Source: Roseivivax halotolerans
GTDB taxonomy: Bacteria > Pseudomonadota > Alphaproteobacteria > Rhodobacterales > Rhodobacteraceae
NCBI RefSeq assembly: GCF_900115815.1
Contig: NZ_FOXV01000008.1
Location: 124,001-188,000 of the forward strand
DNA length: 64,000 bases
Direction: 5' to 3'
Shown here one piece after another: positions 17,836-26,289 of the stretch; position 1 is the stretch's first letter; each line of letters starts with the position of its first letter. The notes under the pieces were generated by a model. That model made no database searches and was not told where the DNA came from. It worked only from the letters and a program-made list of their open reading frames with translations. A program made the position numbers and the translations under genes.

Positions 17836-17942
17836 GGGCGGTTCCTGCTGGCAGCGTGGTTGCGGCCGTCAATAGAGAAGCGCCGCGCATGTCGCCACCG
17901 TAACCCGGCAATTCCGGGCCTCGATGCGACATGCGGCCAATT

Positions 17943-18584
17943 TCAGTTCCGCGACAGCTGCAATGGCTGCTTGTAGAAGCGATGCACGCCAATCTCTGCG
18001 GTCATCGGGAACTTGCGCGACCAGGACGGGGAGACCGCTGTGGTGTGATAATGCGTGGCGCCCCCGGTCAGGCGACGCGGCGCGCCTTCCAGCATGAGCT
18101 TCGCGACCTTTCCGACGCGGTGATACGCGCCCGTCTCGTGGATCGTCTCGGCCGCGCCGTCGCATTTGAACGAGAACTGGCAGGCATATTTCACGCCCGA
18201 AGACGCGCCCTGACCGACGACACCGCAGATCGAGTCCGGGTAACGCGGGGAATCGACGCGGTTCATGATGACTTCGGCCACCGCGAACTGACCTTTCACG
18301 GTCTCGCCGCGTGCCTCGAAATAAAGCGCTTCGGACAGGCAGGTCCATTCGGAGCCACCGGTCCGGAAATTCTGGCTGTCGAGCCAGTTGCGGCTGTATT
18401 GCACGTCTTTCAGCCCGCTTTGCGGTGCGGGCGTGACCAGACGTTGCAGATGCGCCGATGCGGCCGCGTTCAGACCGCGGCTCTCCTGGCGCATGACCTT
18501 TTCCATGTTGGTCTCTTCGAGCTCAGCATAAGCGGGCGCTCCGGCGATCATCATCGCCAGCGCCAATTTCATGATGCGACCCAT
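17943..18584 (-). CDS. Cell wall hydrolase, SleB-like
   Basis: A 213-residue secreted protein with a signal peptide (MGRIMKLALAMMIAGAPAYA). Its SleB/CwlJ-type domain (Hydrolase_2) starts near residue 80 with LSEALYFEARGE, which carries the catalytic glutamate. FAVAEVIMNRVDSPRYPDSICGVV, YACQFSFKCDG and ATHYHTTAVSP follow. Such enzymes cleave peptidoglycan as lytic transglycosylases or amidases; in this non-sporulating lineage they probably remodel the wall. An AGAGG site precedes ATG 18584. It is followed by a 107-nt gap with no recognisable element, then folB; it could share the folB transcript or stand alone. Confidence 0.85.
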   Translation of the reverse strand: MGRIMKLALAMMIAGAPAYAELEETNMEKVMRQESRGLNAAASAHLQRLVTPAPQSGLKDVQYSRNWLDSQNFRTGGSEWTCLSEALYFEARGETVKGQFAVAEVIMNRVDSPRYPDSICGVVGQGASSGVKYACQFSFKCDGAAETIHETGAYHRVGKVAKLMLEGAPRRLTGGATHYHTTAVSPSWSRKFPMTAEIGVHRFYKQPLQLSRN

Positions 18585-18712
18585 CGCAGACACCTCTTGC
18601 AGCAGCGTAGTGGCGGTTTCCGCCGTTTTCGTTCCGCGGGTCTCTAGGAAAAATCGGTCAAGGCGTCCAGTTTTGGACTTGCGGTATGGGCCGTTTTTCG
18701 CCCATTCGCTTC

Positions 18713-18734
18713 AAAACTGCGGGTAAGTTCCCGC
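18713..18734 (-). terminator. Terminator downstream of ppdK
   Basis: On the minus strand a stem GCGGG/CCCGC (18730-18734 with 18719-18723) and a 6-nt loop are followed by AGUUUU. It sits 15 nt after the ppdK stop. The rest of the 164-nt gap to the SleB-like gene shows a second, weaker hairpin (about 18684-18705) and nothing else I can name. Confidence 0.6.
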
Positions 18735-18748
18735 CCAAATGCCTACGA

Positions 18749-21313
18749 TTACTCAATTTTGTCGCGAATCGCGGCCTGTGCGGCGGCCAGTCGCGCCACC
18801 GGAACCCGGAAGGGAGAGCAGCTTGCGTAGTTCATCCCGAGGCTCCGACAGAAGCTGATCGATTCGGGATTGCCGCCATGTTCGCCGCAGATCGAGACGA
18901 TGATCTCGGGCTTCGCGGCGCGGGCGCGCTCGATGCCGATCCGCAGAAGCTCGCCGACGCCTGCGGTGTCGAGGCGGTGGAACGGATCCTCGTCGAAGAC
19001 CTGCTGCTGCACGTAATCCGACATGAACCGGCCCGCATCGTCGCGGCTGAGCCCGTAGGTCATCTGTGTGAGGTCGTTCGTGCCGAAACTCAGGAAATCG
19101 ACATGCGGAGCGATATCCCCGGCCAGAAGGCAGGCGCGGGGAGTCTCGACCATCACGCCGAGGCGGTAGGTGAAGTCGCGCCCACGCTCGGTGCGGACGG
19201 CGGCGGCCACCGCATCGACGCGCTTTCGCACCAGTTCCACCTCGCGCCGCGCGGAGACGAGGGGAATCATGATCTCCGGCACCACGGGCTCGTCCTTGCG
19301 CGAAGCTTCGAGCGTCGCCTCGAAGATCGCGCGGGCCTGCATGTCGTAGATCTCGGGCACCGTGATGCCGAGGCGCACACCGCGCAGGCCAAGCATCGGA
19401 TTGTATTCTCCCATCGACTCGACGCGCCGCGTGACATCCGAGACAGGCAGGTTCAGCGCTTCGGCAAGATCGCGCAGGCCGGCCCGGTCGCTCGGCAGAA
19501 ATTCGTGAAGCGGCGGGTCGAAGAGCCGGATGCAGACGGGCTTGCCCGACATGATTGCGAAGAGTTCCTTGAAATCCGCGCGTTGGATCGGGAGGAGCTG
19601 CGCCAGCGCCGCGCGCCGATCCTCGGGCGTCGCGGCGAAGATCATCTCCTGCATGACGGTGAGTCGACCCGGCTCGAAGAACATGTGCTCCGTGCGGCAG
19701 AGCCCGATTCCGCCCGCATCGAAGAGCCGTGCCTTCTCGGCATCCTCGGGCGTGTCGGCATTCACCCGGATCCGCAGGTCGCGATCCTCGTCCGCCCAGC
19801 CCAGCAGCGTGCGGAAGGCATCGTCGAGCATGGCGCCCAGCATCGCGGGCGCCCCGGCCAACACCTCGCCATTGGTGCCGTCCACGGTGACGATCTCGCC
19901 TTCGCGGAAGATTCGCCCATCGTCCGCGGTGATCTGACGCCGCTTGAGGTTGATCCGCAGGTTCCGCGCGCCGACGACGCAGGGTCGGCCCATGCCGCGC
20001 CCGATCACGGCCGCATGAGAGGACATGCCGCCCTTTTCCGTCAGGATCGCGACAGCCGCGTGCATGCCGCGCACGTCTTCGGGTGCGGTCTCGCGCCGGA
20101 TCAGGATGCAGGGCTCCTCGCGCGCGGCCATCGCCTGGGCATCGGCGGCGGTAAAGGCGATGCGGCCTGTCGCGGCGCCTGGGCTCGCGGCGATGCCGGT
20201 GCCGATCACGTCGCGGTCTGCGCGGGGGTCGACCTGCGGATGCAGGAGCGAGGACAGCGCGCGGGGCTGAACCCGCATCACCGCCTCGCGCGGGGTAATG
20301 ATCTCGTCCTCGGCGAGCCGCACGGCGATGCGGATGGCGGCGGCGTCCGATGCTGGCACCACGACGCCGTCGAGAATGAACAGCGTGCCGTTCTCGATCG
20401 TGAACTCGACCTGCATTTCCGCCCGCAGCCGCTGGCGCATGAGCGCGGCATGCTCCTTGAGCTGCGCGAACGCCTCGGGCGCGCGTTCCTCGAGCGAGGG
20501 GCCACGCGGATCGGCCTCGAGATAGAGCGCGCGGGCGCCGGCTCTGAGCGCATCACGCCCCTGGCTCTGGCTGAGATAGCGGCCCGTGACCTGTTTCAGC
20601 CCGGTATCGGGATCGACAAGCTGCAAGACGCCCGAGCCGGACTCGCCCGGTCCGAAGCCGAGCGCCATTTCCTGCACGACAAGGCCCAGCCCGGCATCGA
20701 CAGGCGCGCCCTTGGCCTCGCGCAGAAGCCGCGCCGAGACGCTCTCCCATGCGCGCGCCATGGAGCGCAGAACCTCTGCGAGCTGCGTGGCAGGATCTTG
20801 CGGGAACGGCTCCTCGGCCTCGTCCTCATAGGCGCGCAAAGCGCGGGCCAGCGCATCGGGCGCTTCCGCGTCGATCTCTTCGAACGCATCGGGATCGAGC
20901 CGGGCGACATGCACTGCGTAACTTTGCACCCAGCGGCGATAGAGCGCTTCGGCCGCCTCGGGCCCAAGCTCCGCCGACAGCCGCGCGCAGGCCGCATCGT
21001 TCATGCCGATGTTCAGAATGGTCGTCGGCCCGCCCCAGTCGGGATCCTGCGACGAGGGCCGCACGCACAGAAGTGCATCGGGATCGAAGACCGACAGGAG
21101 CTGCCCGGTGTCGGGAATGCGGCCCAGCGAGATCGCCTTCACCGTGTCGAAGGACAGCGCCACCGTACGCGGGACCGGAAGGTTGAGCCGCACTAGCCGC
21201 TGCAGGCATTTCGCGCGCCCGCCATGAGTCTCGGGAGCAATGGGCGCGGTCTGCGTGACGAGCGTGACGTGCCGGTCGAGCGTGAACGACACTTCGGTGA
21301 GGTATTTCTGCAC
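18749..21313 (-). CDS. ppdK: Pyruvate, phosphate dikinase
   Basis: An 854-residue PPDK, which interconverts pyruvate + ATP + Pi and PEP + AMP + PPi. The N-terminal nucleotide-binding domain includes GGRAKCLQRLVRLNLPVP, an RCVRPSSQD-type phosphate segment and a GVLQLVDPDTG stretch. The swivelling histidine is in KGGMSSHAAVIGRGMGRPCVVGA. The C-terminal PEP/pyruvate barrel has GLCRTEHMF, VRLFDPPLHEFLP, FGTNDLTQMTYGLSRDDAGRF and the catalytic cysteine region VSICGEHGGNPESI. The N-terminal domain looks shorter than in plant enzymes. It lies 75 nt after glyS, so it may be co-transcribed, and ends at its own terminator. Confidence 0.93.
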   Translation of the reverse strand: MQKYLTEVSFTLDRHVTLVTQTAPIAPETHGGRAKCLQRLVRLNLPVPRTVALSFDTVKAISLGRIPDTGQLLSVFDPDALLCVRPSSQDPDWGGPTTILNIGMNDAACARLSAELGPEAAEALYRRWVQSYAVHVARLDPDAFEEIDAEAPDALARALRAYEDEAEEPFPQDPATQLAEVLRSMARAWESVSARLLREAKGAPVDAGLGLVVQEMALGFGPGESGSGVLQLVDPDTGLKQVTGRYLSQSQGRDALRAGARALYLEADPRGPSLEERAPEAFAQLKEHAALMRQRLRAEMQVEFTIENGTLFILDGVVVPASDAAAIRIAVRLAEDEIITPREAVMRVQPRALSSLLHPQVDPRADRDVIGTGIAASPGAATGRIAFTAADAQAMAAREEPCILIRRETAPEDVRGMHAAVAILTEKGGMSSHAAVIGRGMGRPCVVGARNLRINLKRRQITADDGRIFREGEIVTVDGTNGEVLAGAPAMLGAMLDDAFRTLLGWADEDRDLRIRVNADTPEDAEKARLFDAGGIGLCRTEHMFFEPGRLTVMQEMIFAATPEDRRAALAQLLPIQRADFKELFAIMSGKPVCIRLFDPPLHEFLPSDRAGLRDLAEALNLPVSDVTRRVESMGEYNPMLGLRGVRLGITVPEIYDMQARAIFEATLEASRKDEPVVPEIMIPLVSARREVELVRKRVDAVAAAVRTERGRDFTYRLGVMVETPRACLLAGDIAPHVDFLSFGTNDLTQMTYGLSRDDAGRFMSDYVQQQVFDEDPFHRLDTAGVGELLRIGIERARAAKPEIIVSICGEHGGNPESISFCRSLGMNYASCSPFRVPVARLAAAQAAIRDKIE

Positions 21314-21388
21314 TGCGGCAATCCTTTTGTCGCTCGCAGGATACGCCCCAATCGCGGCCTGACAAGGGCCGGGATGGGGCGAATTGGC

Positions 21389-23701
21389 CTAGCCGTCGAG
21401 CCGCGTCAGATCGGCGACCTGCAGGCAGACATTGCGAATGCGGGACAGAAGATTGAGCCGGTTGCGGCGCAGGATCTCGTTGTCGGTGTTGACCTGCACC
21501 GCCTCGAAGAAGGCGTCGACCTCGGGCCGGATGCCGGCCATCGCGGCCATAGCGGTCGGAAAATCCTCGTCCTTCATCGCGGGCACGATCTTGGCGTCCG
21601 CCGCATCCAGCGCTGCGAAAAGCGCGCGCTCGGCGTCCGTCTCGGCGAATTTGGGGTCCGCGCCGAAGCTGTACTCGACGCCGTCCTTCTCCTCGGCCTG
21701 CGTGAGGATGTTGTTGGCGCGTTTGAAGCCCTGCACGAGATTCTCGCCATCCTCGGTCTCCAGCACGGCTTGGAGGGCGCGGGCGCGTTTGACCAGAAGG
21801 GTGAGGTCGTCCGCCTGCGGCATGGCGAGGCACGCGTCGATCACGTCGTGACGGACGCCCTCAGAGCGCAGGTGGACCTTGAGACGGTCGTGGAAGAAGG
21901 CGAGGAGGTCGCCGATTTCGTGATTTAGATGCCTCTGATAGGAGTTCACTTGGAAGACTACGCCTGCTTCAACGAACTCTTTGAGCTTTTTGCTTTCTGT
22001 CTCCTCATTGAAGTCAGCATTACGCAGCAGCGCTTTATACAGATTGGACGTCAGAGAGTTCCGTTTTGTTTGCGCTATCGCCTCACGAATTGTGCGATAT
22101 GAGTCGAAAGAGTCAGCGAGTTCCCTGCTAACCGTCTCCCGAACCTCTGCTGCGTAGGCGTTCGAATATGTGGATACAGAAGCGAGAAGAAACGTCTCTA
22201 AAAGTTCGACCCGTATCCCATTCTCAAGCACCAACCGAATAACCCCGAGCGCCGCACGCCGAAGCGCAAAAGGATCTTTCGACCCGGTCGGCTTCTCGTC
22301 GATCGCCCAGAATCCGGTCAGCGTATCGAGCTTGTCCGCCAGCGCCACGGCGACCGAAACCGGCGCGGCGGGCACCGCGTCGGACGGCCCGAGCGGCGAG
22401 TAATGCTCTTCGCAGGCGGCCGCGAGCTCAGGCGGCAGACCTGCGGCATCGCTGTAATAGCGGCCCATAAGCCCCTGAAGTTCGGGAAATTCCCCGACCA
22501 TTTCCGAGGACAGGTCCGCCTTCACCGTCCGCGCGGCGGTCTCGGCCAGATTGGGGTCCGCCCCGACGACCGGCGCGATCTCGCGGGCGAGCGCGGCGAT
22601 GCGATCGATCCGCGCTTTCTGGCTCCCGAGCTTGTTGTGGAAGGTGACGTTCTCGAGCTGATCGAGCCAGGGCTGCATCTTCTCGTCAACAGCGACCCGC
22701 AAGTCGTTCTCCCAGAAGAATTTCGCATCCGAGAGCCGCGCCGTCAGAACCTTCTGGTTGCCCGCGAGGATGGTCTTGCCGTTATCGGCGGTCTCGCGGT
22801 TGGCGACAGTGATAAAGCGCTCGATCCGGCCCGTCTTGGGATTGCGGACGGAGAAGAACTTCTGGTGCTCTTTCATCGACGTCATGAGCACTTCGGGCGG
22901 CAGGTCGAGGAAATCCGCGCCGATCTCGCCCATCAGTACCACGGGCCATTCAACGAGTCCCGCGACTTCTGCCAGAAGCCCCTTGTCCTCGACGACCTCC
23001 ATCCCGCTCGCGAAGGCGGCATTGGTCGCATCGTTCCAGATCGTCTCCGCGCGCTCCTCGGGGTCGAGCACCACGTTCGCGCGCTTGAGCTTTGCCGCGT
23101 AATCCTCGAAAGACGTGACGGAAAACGGGGCAGGGGCCATGAAGCGGTGGCCTTCGGTCATGTCCCCGGCGCGGATGCCGTCGACTTCCATCGGCACCAC
23201 GTCGGCCTCGCCCGCATCATTCGTCAGGATGCAGAGGATGCGGTGCAGCGGGCGCACCCAGCGCAAACTTCCCGCGCCCCAGCGCATGGATTTCGGCCAG
23301 GGGAAGGTGCGGATCGTGTCTTCCAGCACCTCTGCGATGATCTCTGCCGCGGGGCGGCCCGGCTTTTCGATGATGGCGTAGAAGACGCGGCCCTTTTTCT
23401 CGTCGCGCTCCTCGAGATCCTCGCGGGCGACGCCCGCGCCGCGCAGGAAGCCTTCGATGGCTTTCTCGGGCGCATCGACCTTGGGGCCCTTGCGGTCTTC
23501 GCGGGTGGTCGGGGAATGGTCGAGCACGCCCTCGAGCGCGAGCGTCAGGCGCCGGGGCGTCGCGAAGGCGGCGGCATGGGCGTAGGTGAGACCCGCCTCG
23601 ACAAGGCCGTTCGTCACCTTCGTTTTCAGGTCTTCCGCGGCGCGGGCTTGCATCCGCGCGGGAATTTCCTCGGAGAAGAGTTCGATCAGAAGGTCGGGCA
23701 T
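21389..23701 (-). CDS. glyS: Glycyl-tRNA synthetase beta subunit
   Basis: A 770-residue beta subunit of the alpha2beta2 glycyl-tRNA synthetase, which binds the tRNA and complements GlyQ. The start MPDLLIELFSEEIPARMQ, the HRFMAP motif region and the C-terminal anticodon-binding part (HDVIDACLAM, GFKRANNILTQAEEKDGVEYSFGADP) are canonical. A stretch of about 110 residues around 480-595 is encoded by clearly AT-richer DNA with other codon choices (21925-22255) and shows little of the family pattern. The reading frame is intact. glyQ is two genes upstream. Confidence 0.95.
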   Translation of the reverse strand: MPDLLIELFSEEIPARMQARAAEDLKTKVTNGLVEAGLTYAHAAAFATPRRLTLALEGVLDHSPTTREDRKGPKVDAPEKAIEGFLRGAGVAREDLEERDEKKGRVFYAIIEKPGRPAAEIIAEVLEDTIRTFPWPKSMRWGAGSLRWVRPLHRILCILTNDAGEADVVPMEVDGIRAGDMTEGHRFMAPAPFSVTSFEDYAAKLKRANVVLDPEERAETIWNDATNAAFASGMEVVEDKGLLAEVAGLVEWPVVLMGEIGADFLDLPPEVLMTSMKEHQKFFSVRNPKTGRIERFITVANRETADNGKTILAGNQKVLTARLSDAKFFWENDLRVAVDEKMQPWLDQLENVTFHNKLGSQKARIDRIAALAREIAPVVGADPNLAETAARTVKADLSSEMVGEFPELQGLMGRYYSDAAGLPPELAAACEEHYSPLGPSDAVPAAPVSVAVALADKLDTLTGFWAIDEKPTGSKDPFALRRAALGVIRLVLENGIRVELLETFLLASVSTYSNAYAAEVRETVSRELADSFDSYRTIREAIAQTKRNSLTSNLYKALLRNADFNEETESKKLKEFVEAGVVFQVNSYQRHLNHEIGDLLAFFHDRLKVHLRSEGVRHDVIDACLAMPQADDLTLLVKRARALQAVLETEDGENLVQGFKRANNILTQAEEKDGVEYSFGADPKFAETDAERALFAALDAADAKIVPAMKDEDFPTAMAAMAGIRPEVDAFFEAVQVNTDNEILRRNRLNLLSRIRNVCLQVADLTRLDG
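21925..22255. other. AT-rich, foreign-looking patch inside glyS
   Basis: Within an otherwise strongly GC-rich, C/G-ending gene this stretch uses many A/T-ending codons. Visible runs include gagctttttgctttctgtc and tccgttttgtttgcg on the + strand. Both flanks return at once to normal composition and to conserved GlyS sequence. The encoded segment is helical, rich in Ser, Thr, Asn and Glu, and keeps the frame. Local recombination from a different donor, or insertion into a variable loop, are the likeliest explanations. Confidence 0.6.
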
Positions 23702-23781
23702 CGGGCCCCTCCGCTATCGGCCGTGGCGTCTCTTCGGCGCGGGATAGCGGGCGGGGCCCGGAACGTCCAGCGGGTAGGCGG

Positions 23782-24639
23782 TCAGCTGGCCTTCGCTGCC
23801 TCCTTTTTGGCCTTCGCCTTGGCGCGCATGGCCAGCGTTTCCACGTCCGATCCGGCGCGGGCGGGCACGATCCGGTAGATCGCCTCGACAAGGTTCTCTA
23901 GCGCGAAGCCGATGAGGCCAAGCGCCACGACGCCCAGCAGCACGCGGCCATACGGGGCCGAGCGGAGCTGGTCCAGCGCCTTGCCGATGCCGCCGGCATT
24001 CTCGGGCGAGGTCGTCATCGCGGCGCTGATGATGAGCGCACCGATGATCGCGATGAGCGCACCTTGCGCCAGAAAGCCCGCCTGTAACGCCGGATCGAGT
24101 TTCTGCGTCGTCGGCGTCACGCGGATGTGGCGCTTGTATTTCTTCGACCAGCCCTTGTGCATGTAGTAGATACCCGAGCCCACGACGATTGCGCCGAGCG
24201 CCGCCGCGATCCATTTTCCGTTCTGCATCTGCAGGATCCGTGCGGTCCAGTCCTGCGCCGCGGAACCGCCGCCCGAGTCGCCCATCGCAAGCCCCGCGAC
24301 CGAGACGCCGAGACCGGCATGGATGATGCCCGTGACGATCAGGCCGCCGCGCTGGAACAGACCCGAGCCGTCATCGCCGCGCCGCTCGAGATCGTATCCC
24401 GCCGCGATGAAGCGCCAGAGCGCGTAGGCGAACAGACCAATGGCGATGAGCCAGAGCGCCCAAAGGCCGAAGGGCTGCGATTTGAGATCGGCGAGCGCGT
24501 TCGTCGTTCCCTCGGCCCGGCCCCCGTGAATGGCAGCGGTGAGGGCCAGACCGCCGACGATCGCGTAGACCGCGGCACGAGAGGAATAGCCCGCACGCAT
24601 GACCGGGACGACCCAGGCGGGGGCGGTTTTCTGTGACAT
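23782..24639 (-). CDS. DUF1206 membrane protein
   Basis: A 285-residue protein of the DUF1206 family. Three homologous repeats of two membrane segments each are visible, each opening with an R-G-Y/A-type motif: VMRAGYSSRAAVYAIVGGLAL, FQRGGLIVTGIIHAGLGVSV and QAGFLAQGALIAIIGALI. The C terminus is a short Ala/Lys-rich tail (KAKAKKEAAKAS). The function is unknown. It sits between glyS (80 nt downstream) and the DUF6446 gene, splitting the glyQ-glyS pair. Confidence 0.82.
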   Translation of the reverse strand: MSQKTAPAWVVPVMRAGYSSRAAVYAIVGGLALTAAIHGGRAEGTTNALADLKSQPFGLWALWLIAIGLFAYALWRFIAAGYDLERRGDDGSGLFQRGGLIVTGIIHAGLGVSVAGLAMGDSGGGSAAQDWTARILQMQNGKWIAAALGAIVVGSGIYYMHKGWSKKYKRHIRVTPTTQKLDPALQAGFLAQGALIAIIGALIISAAMTTSPENAGGIGKALDQLRSAPYGRVLLGVVALGLIGFALENLVEAIYRIVPARAGSDVETLAMRAKAKAKKEAAKAS

Positions 24640-24701
24640 GAAGATGCACTCCGGTGTAAGGTTTCACCGGATCAGCGCATCACGCCCGCTTGAGGTTCCC
24701 G

Positions 24702-25208
24702 TTACCGGTCGCGCGGAGGGCAATCGTCGCCGAGCGGGGTGCCGTCATAGGCCCGATCGCCGCAATCGTTGACCTCCTGCCAGACATAGCCGCGCCCGTC
24801 TTCCGTCAGCGCGACGACCCGGTCGATTCCGAATTCGATGTTTCGGGCAACGGTGAAGACCTCGGCAGCGCCCGCATCGATCTGATCCGCGATGGCCTCG
24901 GCGTCGAAGCACGAGAACCAGAACGGCGCGTTGCGCGGGACGGCGGCGGGGTAGGGCTCGGCCTGCAGGTCCGACGGGCCCGCGAGCACGTCGAAACAGG
25001 CGCGGTAGCGGATCGGGGAGCTGTCCGCGTCGATCCCCTCGAAATTCGAGACGGGCAGAGTGGTGGTCCCGCCGTCGGTCGTCGCGATGGTGATTTCGGA
25101 GACCTCCGGCAGACGCTCGTAATAGGCGAAGACCTGAAGGTAGTACATCGCCGCGCCGCCGATCGCCGCGGCAACGAGAATGACCAGAGACAGGATCTTG
25201 CCGCTCAT
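24702..25208 (-). CDS. DUF6446 family protein
   Basis: A 168-residue protein with one N-terminal membrane anchor ([20 protein letters not shown]) and a periplasmic domain with [28 protein letters not shown] and a Cys-containing C terminus ([11 protein letters not shown]...DDCPP). The paired cysteines suggest disulfides. The family is restricted to Rhodobacterales as far as I know, and its function is unknown. ATG 25208 overlaps the glyQ stop by 4 nt, so it is translationally coupled to glyQ. Confidence 0.75.
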   Translation of the reverse strand: MSGKILSLVILVAAAIGGAAMYYLQVFAYYERLPEVSEITIATTDGGTTTLPVSNFEGIDADSSPIRYRACFDVLAGPSDLQAEPYPAAVPRNAPFWFSCFDAEAIADQIDAGAAEVFTVARNIEFGIDRVVALTEDGRGYVWQEVNDCGDRAYDGTPLGDDCPPRDR

Positions 25209-26134
25209 GCCGCGGAGCCCGTCGCGGCGGGCGTCGTCACGAAGGCGTCAGCGCACATCTTCGCCAGCGCGCGCACGCGGCCGATATAGGCCTGCCGCTC
25301 GGTCACCGAGATCACACCGCGCGCGTCGAGCAGATTGAAGAGGTGGCTGGCCTTGATGCACTGGTCATAGGCGGGATGCGCCATGACGATGCGCCGGTCC
25401 ATCTTGGCGTCGGTTTCCGGCGCTTCTAGAAGCCGCTGGCACTCGGCCTCGGCGTCTTCGAAATGGCGCAGCAGCATCTCGGTCGACGCGAGGTCGAAAT
25501 TGTGCCGGCTGTATTCTTCCTCGGTCTGGCGGAAGATGTCGCCGTAGCTGAGCGAGATGGGCGTCTGCGGATCGTTGAAGGGCATCTCCATCACGTGGTC
25601 GATCCCGAGCACATACATGGCGAGCCGTTCGAGCCCGTAGGTCAGCTCCCCAGAGACGGGCGCGCAATCATGTCCGCCAACCTGCTGGAAATAGGTGAAC
25701 TGGGAGACTTCCATCCCGTCGCACCAGACCTCCCAGCCAAGGCCCCACGCCCCAAGCGTCGGGCTTTCCCAATCGTCCTCCACGAAACGCACGTCGTGCA
25801 GCTCCATGTCGATCCCGATCGCCTCGAGCGAGCCCAGGTAGAGCGCCTGCAGATCGGGCGGCGAGGGTTTGATGATGACCTGGTACTGGTAATAATGCTG
25901 CAGCCGGTTGGGGTTCTCGCCGTAGCGTCCATCCGTCGGACGGCGTGAGGGCTGAACATAGGCGGCGGCCCAAGGGTTCGGACCGAGCGCGCGCAGCGTC
26001 GTTGCCGGGTGAAACGTGCCCGCGCCGACTTCCATGTCGTAGGGTTGCAGAACGGCGCAGCCCTTCGAGGCCCAGTAGGTCTGAAGCCGCAGGATGATCT
26101 CCTGAAAACTGCGCGGTTTCTGGGTCTTGTCCAT
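25205..26134 (-). CDS. glyQ: Glycyl-tRNA synthetase alpha subunit
   Basis: A 309-residue class II catalytic subunit that makes glycyl-adenylate. Canonical segments are [35 protein letters not shown] (shown here only as a landmark in the first 45 residues), [47 protein letters not shown], and FQQVGG near the active site. It is the first gene of the minus-strand run glyQ-DUF6446-DUF1206-glyS-ppdK. The 155-nt region upstream holds its promoter and that of the divergent secreted protein. Confidence 0.96.
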   Translation of the reverse strand: MDKTQKPRSFQEIILRLQTYWASKGCAVLQPYDMEVGAGTFHPATTLRALGPNPWAAAYVQPSRRPTDGRYGENPNRLQHYYQYQVIIKPSPPDLQALYLGSLEAIGIDMELHDVRFVEDDWESPTLGAWGLGWEVWCDGMEVSQFTYFQQVGGHDCAPVSGELTYGLERLAMYVLGIDHVMEMPFNDPQTPISLSYGDIFRQTEEEYSRHNFDLASTEMLLRHFEDAEAECQRLLEAPETDAKMDRRIVMAHPAYDQCIKASHLFNLLDARGVISVTERQAYIGRVRALAKMCADAFVTTPAATGSAA

Positions 26135-26289
26135 GGCGGGATCCGTCCTTGTCGCTTCAGGCTTGATTAGGACGCCACAACCGGGGGGTCAATTGCGCCC
26201 CTGACCAATAATTGAGGTGCGCCGGGCTTGCATTTTGCTACCAATGGTCGCGACACGAAACTGACATATCACGGGGCGGAATGAACGGA

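Noticed and set aside
18686-21196. An open frame of 836 codons on the + strand opposite ppdK
   Set aside because: It is the complement of a well-conserved dikinase gene; the translated product is His/Arg/Gly-rich and resembles no family. Long antisense frames are expected at this GC content.
22403-23878. A 491-codon + strand frame opposite glyS
   Set aside because: It is a shadow of the conserved minus-strand gene.
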